Assembly: GCA_049794535.1 (NCBI GenBank)
Contig: JBARCX010000372.1
Coordinates: forward strand, 1-34,089
Direction of reading: 5' to 3'
Source of the DNA: JBARCX01 sp049794535
GTDB lineage: Bacteria; Pseudomonadota; Gammaproteobacteria; Xanthomonadales; Rhodanobacteraceae
Length of the DNA: 34,089 nt
Shown: positions 31,560 to 34,089 of the stretch, piece after piece
Layout: each line of letters starts with the position of its first letter
Numbering within the stretch: position 1 is the first letter of the stretch
Translations under genes and position numbers: made by a program
The notes under the pieces: generated by a model
Seen by the model: the letters and a program-made list of their open reading frames with translations, nothing else
What the model was told of the DNA's origin: nothing
Database searches by the model: none

Positions 31560-32003
31560 ATGCTCCAGCAAGCCATTCGTTACGTCGCCATCATTGGGTG
31601 CATCGCGCTCACGGCCACACCTGCTCATTCTGTCGAGTCAGCCCAAACGTATTTGGTTTCACAAGAACGCGCGAGCTGGACGCTCGCTATCGACGGAAAA
31701 GCTGAAGCATACAAAACCCTGCACGCCGCCGATTTTTACACCGTCGGTGCAGATGGCTTTCACAACAAAGCCGATAGCGAAGCTTCCGCGCTTGATCCAC
31801 ACGTCAAATTCGATCACTGCGATCTCACCGACTTCAAAGTGACTTCCCCCACGCCCGACACAGCGTTGATCTCGTATCACGTCAAGGCGGGCGGTACCGA
31901 TCACGGCAAAGCCTTTGCGATCGATCAATATGCCACCTCACTGTGGGCAAGCCGCAATGGCAAGTGGATCAACGTGTTCTATCAGGCGACGCCGCATCAA
32001 TAG
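31560..32003 (+). CDS. Exported SnoaL/DUF4440-like small protein
   Basis: 147 residues. The frame is open from 31380, across the ispH terminator, but AAGGAG at 31544-31549 and an immediate signal peptide (YVAIIGCIALTATPAHS) fix the start at ATG 31560. The mature part has the cystatin-like NTF2/SnoaL pattern of DUF4440 proteins: ERASWTLAIDGKAEAYKTLHAADFYTV near the start, a middle DLTDFKVTSPTPDTALISYHV, and the ending SLWASRNGKWINVFYQATP. Members often serve as small-molecule-binding or accessory domains. No catalytic function can be assigned. Stands alone between ispH and the MASE1 gene. Confidence 0.75.
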   Translation: MLQQAIRYVAIIGCIALTATPAHSVESAQTYLVSQERASWTLAIDGKAEAYKTLHAADFYTVGADGFHNKADSEASALDPHVKFDHCDLTDFKVTSPTPDTALISYHVKAGGTDHGKAFAIDQYATSLWASRNGKWINVFYQATPHQ

Positions 32004-32185
32004 AATGTGAGGGCGGCTTTCACAATCTACCTCACTGCTTGGTCCCATGAATGTTGAGGGACTCCATCGCGGTAAGATGTCGCGGATGTAGAGCGACGAG
32101 AGGCTTCACCAGGGTTTCACAGTCAAACCCGGATCGTCGTCGCATTTGGTAATCCAAGCGTCATCCACTGGGGAGTGGGAACACG

Positions 32186-33772
32186 ATGCAGGAACGTGCA
32201 GGGGGCAAGACAAGGAACTGGTGGAAGCACCTTGCAGTTGCCGTCGCCTACGGCGTGGGCGTCTGGCTCGTCCAGCATTTGAATGTGCCGCACTTCCTTT
32301 TGCTGTGCGGCGTTCACGTGGCCGCGCTGTTGCTGATGCCCTATCGCTATTGGCCCGCCATGATCGTGGCCGATGTCCTGGCGCAAATCCCTGTTGCTGT
32401 GGAATGCGCCGCGTCATTTGGCGTCCTGTGGTCGTCGCTGATGCTGGTACCTGGCATCGTGTTCAGCGGCCCCATCCTTTACTTCTTCCGAGAACGTGCC
32501 CGCCTTTTTGATCGCAAAGGTGACGTGAACGTCGGCATGCTGTTGCTCTGCGCGCTGTTGGTTTCCATCGTGATGATGGGCGTCAATGAAGTGCAGCTCT
32601 CCACCGTCGTCTATCCGGTGGGCGTGAAACCGATGCACTACGACCATCTCGCGGCACAGTGGGTGCTCGGTAACTTCCTCGGGATTTTGACGGTGGTGCC
32701 CACCGTGCTCGCCGCGCATCAGGCGAGCCGCAGGCAGGGTTGGCGCTCACTGATCAACACTCTCGTCGAGAGCCGCATAGCCTTTGAGAGCGTGTGCTTT
32801 ATTTTGCCGATGCTTGCCATCCTTATGTGGGTTGGGTTTACCCAACCTCACCTCCGAGGACTGGCTCAAATTGGCATGTTCTTACCGGTCGTCTGGCTCG
32901 CGATCCGCCATGGTTGGCAAGGTGCCGCGATGGGTGGTACGGCGGCCAGCCTCGCGTTGGTCTGGCTCATGCCGGAGAAATTCGATCAAGCCACCATCCA
33001 GGCCGAAGTCGTGGTGGCGTTCGCCATTTCTACGATGTTGTTGGTCGGCGCCCGCATCGAGGCGCTCGATCGTCGAGCCGAAAAAGAGCGCAACGAGGTG
33101 CGAACCGCACTCGCGTTGGCCCAACGCAATATGCATCTCGGGGAAATGCAGTTGCGCATGACCGCCCAAGCTCTCGAACAGGCACGCGAAACGGTCCGCG
33201 GCGGTTTTGCAATGATGTTGGGTCGCCTTCGTCTCTTGCAGCCCGCGGTTGATGACGGTGGCTATCAACGCGTCGCACTGACCGCGCAAGATCAACTCTT
33301 TGGCATTTCCGACAGCCTGCATCCCGTGGCTTGGCGTGAACGCGGCTTACCGGCGGCGCTGCGGGACGGGGCGTTGGCGCGGATGCTGCATCAGGCCGGC
33401 ATTCGGTATTGGTGCGAACTTAAAGGTCCGTTGAGCCAACTGTCCTCGACCGTCCATCTCGCCATCTACCGGATGGTGTGTGAAGCCCTGGCTGAAGGAT
33501 GCAGCAAGCGGGACGTGAGCGACGTGTGTGTTCGGATCCGCGGCGGCGAAATGAATGGCCGACGTTGGGTAGTCGTGAGCGTTGTGTTTCGCGCGAACTT
33601 GGTGCGGCTTCCCCATGTGCACTGGGACGACTTGCTCCCACGCTTGGTGCGCACCACCACCGGTGCAGGGATCAAAGCCATCAAGGATCGCGCAGCGATT
33701 TTCGAAGGGTATGCGCGCGAACGAATGTTGCCTGACGGCCGACGAATCAGTTGGGTGATGCTCGACTGCTAA
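32186..33772 (+). CDS. MASE1-like membrane protein with degenerate histidine-kinase C-terminus
   Basis: 528 residues, ATG 32186 with GGGAG at 32171-32175. Residues about 12-290 are a multi-helix membrane region resembling MASE1 (HFLLLCGVHVAALLLMPYRYWPA, QWVLGNFLGILTVVPTVLA, MFLPVVWLAIRHGWQGAAMGG, WLMPEK). A charged, coiled-coil-like stretch runs from about 295 to 335. The C-terminus follows the outline of NarL-family kinases: a helix ARETVRGGFAMMLGRLRLL (333 on), SDSLHPVAWRERGLPAALRD, STVHLAIYRMVCEALAEGC, and GAGIKAIKDRAAIFEGYARE (493 on). Key residues are missing, though. The acceptor-His position is Gly340, the N-box Asn is Glu437, and no DxGxG is seen. It is therefore probably a signalling pseudokinase or a scaffold. 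No response regulator is adjacent in the window. Confidence 0.72.
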   Translation: MQERAGGKTRNWWKHLAVAVAYGVGVWLVQHLNVPHFLLLCGVHVAALLLMPYRYWPAMIVADVLAQIPVAVECAASFGVLWSSLMLVPGIVFSGPILYFFRERARLFDRKGDVNVGMLLLCALLVSIVMMGVNEVQLSTVVYPVGVKPMHYDHLAAQWVLGNFLGILTVVPTVLAAHQASRRQGWRSLINTLVESRIAFESVCFILPMLAILMWVGFTQPHLRGLAQIGMFLPVVWLAIRHGWQGAAMGGTAASLALVWLMPEKFDQATIQAEVVVAFAISTMLLVGARIEALDRRAEKERNEVRTALALAQRNMHLGEMQLRMTAQALEQARETVRGGFAMMLGRLRLLQPAVDDGGYQRVALTAQDQLFGISDSLHPVAWRERGLPAALRDGALARMLHQAGIRYWCELKGPLSQLSSTVHLAIYRMVCEALAEGCSKRDVSDVCVRIRGGEMNGRRWVVVSVVFRANLVRLPHVHWDDLLPRLVRTTTGAGIKAIKDRAAIFEGYARERMLPDGRRISWVMLDC

Positions 33773-33775
33773 CGA

Positions 33776-33803
33776 AAAAAGCCCAGCGCATGCTGGGCTT
33801 TTT
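33776..33803. terminator. Two-way intrinsic terminator
   Basis: AAAAAGCCCAGC (33776-33787), loop GCAT, GCTGGGCTTTTT (33792-33803): a perfect 12-bp stem with A and T runs, placed between the converging MASE1 gene and the minus-strand gene at the window's end. Confidence 0.9.
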
Positions 33804-33825
33804 AATTTCAACGCCGCTGTTTTCC

Positions 33826-34089
33826 TCAGGACCCGCCCTTGGATCCGCATGACGCAGGATCACCGCAGGCAGCTTGAAGAAGCAGAGCATTGATATGCGT
33901 GGTGCCGTCGCTCATGGGTGTAGCAGTCATCAACGTGGTGCCATCGTTATAAACGGTCGTTGGGGCGGCGGTTGCCGTGGCGTTACTCGTGGTTGCCGGA
34001 GCTTGCTGTGGCGTGGACACGTGCCGAGCAAACTTGCCGACGGGCAACACGATGAACTGGCCAGCCACGGTGCCGACGCTGCCTAGGAC
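33826..34089 (-). CDS. Unrecognised protein, C-terminal part
   Basis: I do not recognise this gene. The frame is open from the right edge to TGA (plus-strand TCA, 33826-33828), so at least 87 residues are coded. A GTG at 34068 could start an 80-residue form, but no ribosome site precedes it, so the gene probably continues outside. The visible part has VAGQFIVLPVGKFARH, then a Thr/Ala/Pro/Ser-rich stretch (STPQQAPATTSNATATAAP), then VYNDGTTLMTATPMSDG. It ends in ALLLQAACGDPASCGSKGGS with two cysteines six apart. The composition suggests an exported or surface protein. The terminator 23 bases after its stop supports it as a real gene. Confidence 0.45.
   Translation of the reverse strand, partial: VLGSVGTVAGQFIVLPVGKFARHVSTPQQAPATTSNATATAAPTTVYNDGTTLMTATPMSDGTTHINALLLQAACGDPASCGSKGGS

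Noticed and set aside
1..34089. tRNA, rRNA, CRISPR, transposase, phage or toxin-antitoxin genes
   Set aside because: I looked for spaced direct repeats, transposase motifs and cloverleaf-like sequences and found none I could support.

Overview
The window reads as a contiguous piece of chromosome from a gammaproteobacterium of the Xanthomonadales (Lysobacterales). G+C is roughly 60% by eye, lower than typical Xanthomonas, so a Rhodanobacteraceae member (Dyella, Rhodanobacter, Luteibacter or Frateuria type) is my best guess. This is inferred from gene order, composition and protein character, not from a search. Almost all of it is core housekeeping sequence. I see no insertion sequence, prophage, CRISPR array, tRNA or rRNA.

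Layout. (1) 1-2687: the end of folK, then panB, panC and panD (folate and pantothenate precursors). (2) 2692-9466: queG on the minus strand, divergent from nnr-tsaE-amiC-mutL. This is the conserved queuosine / NAD(P)HX repair / t6A / cell-wall amidase / mismatch-repair block. (3) 9544-13988: a secreted DUF1684 protein, a minus-strand enoyl-CoA hydratase, an exported FKBP prolyl isomerase, and a tightly overlapping trio of DUF1289 protein, CoA-type Nudix hydrolase and mercaptopyruvate-type sulfurtransferase. (4) 14130-16295: an exported GH31 alpha-glucosidase. (5) 22152 down to 16340, minus strand: uvrA, an overlapping hotdog thioesterase, an exported DUF4139 protein, and an ECI1-like enoyl-CoA isomerase. 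(6) 22307-24761: a DUF2059 protein, then rplU-rpmA and obgE. (7) 25225 down to 24962: rpsT on the minus strand, separated from obgE by stacked hairpins. (8) 25767-31376: ribF-ileS-lspA-ispH (FAD/FMN synthesis, isoleucyl-tRNA charging, lipoprotein signal peptidase, isoprenoid synthesis). (9) 31560-34089: an exported SnoaL/DUF4440-like protein, a MASE1 membrane protein with a degenerate histidine-kinase-like C-terminus, and the end of an unrecognised minus-strand gene that runs off the window.

Most worth a second look: the MASE1 protein keeps the outline of a NarL-type histidine kinase but lacks the phospho-acceptor His and the N-box Asn. Two genes (nnr and ribF) have a -10 box placed so that the start codon would be the first transcribed base. 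rplU has a strong promoter whose transcript would begin with a 9-bp hairpin. murJ is missing from its usual place before ribF, leaving an AT-richer, gene-free gap of about 470 bases. I found no obvious new multi-gene system such as a defence island or biosynthetic cluster.
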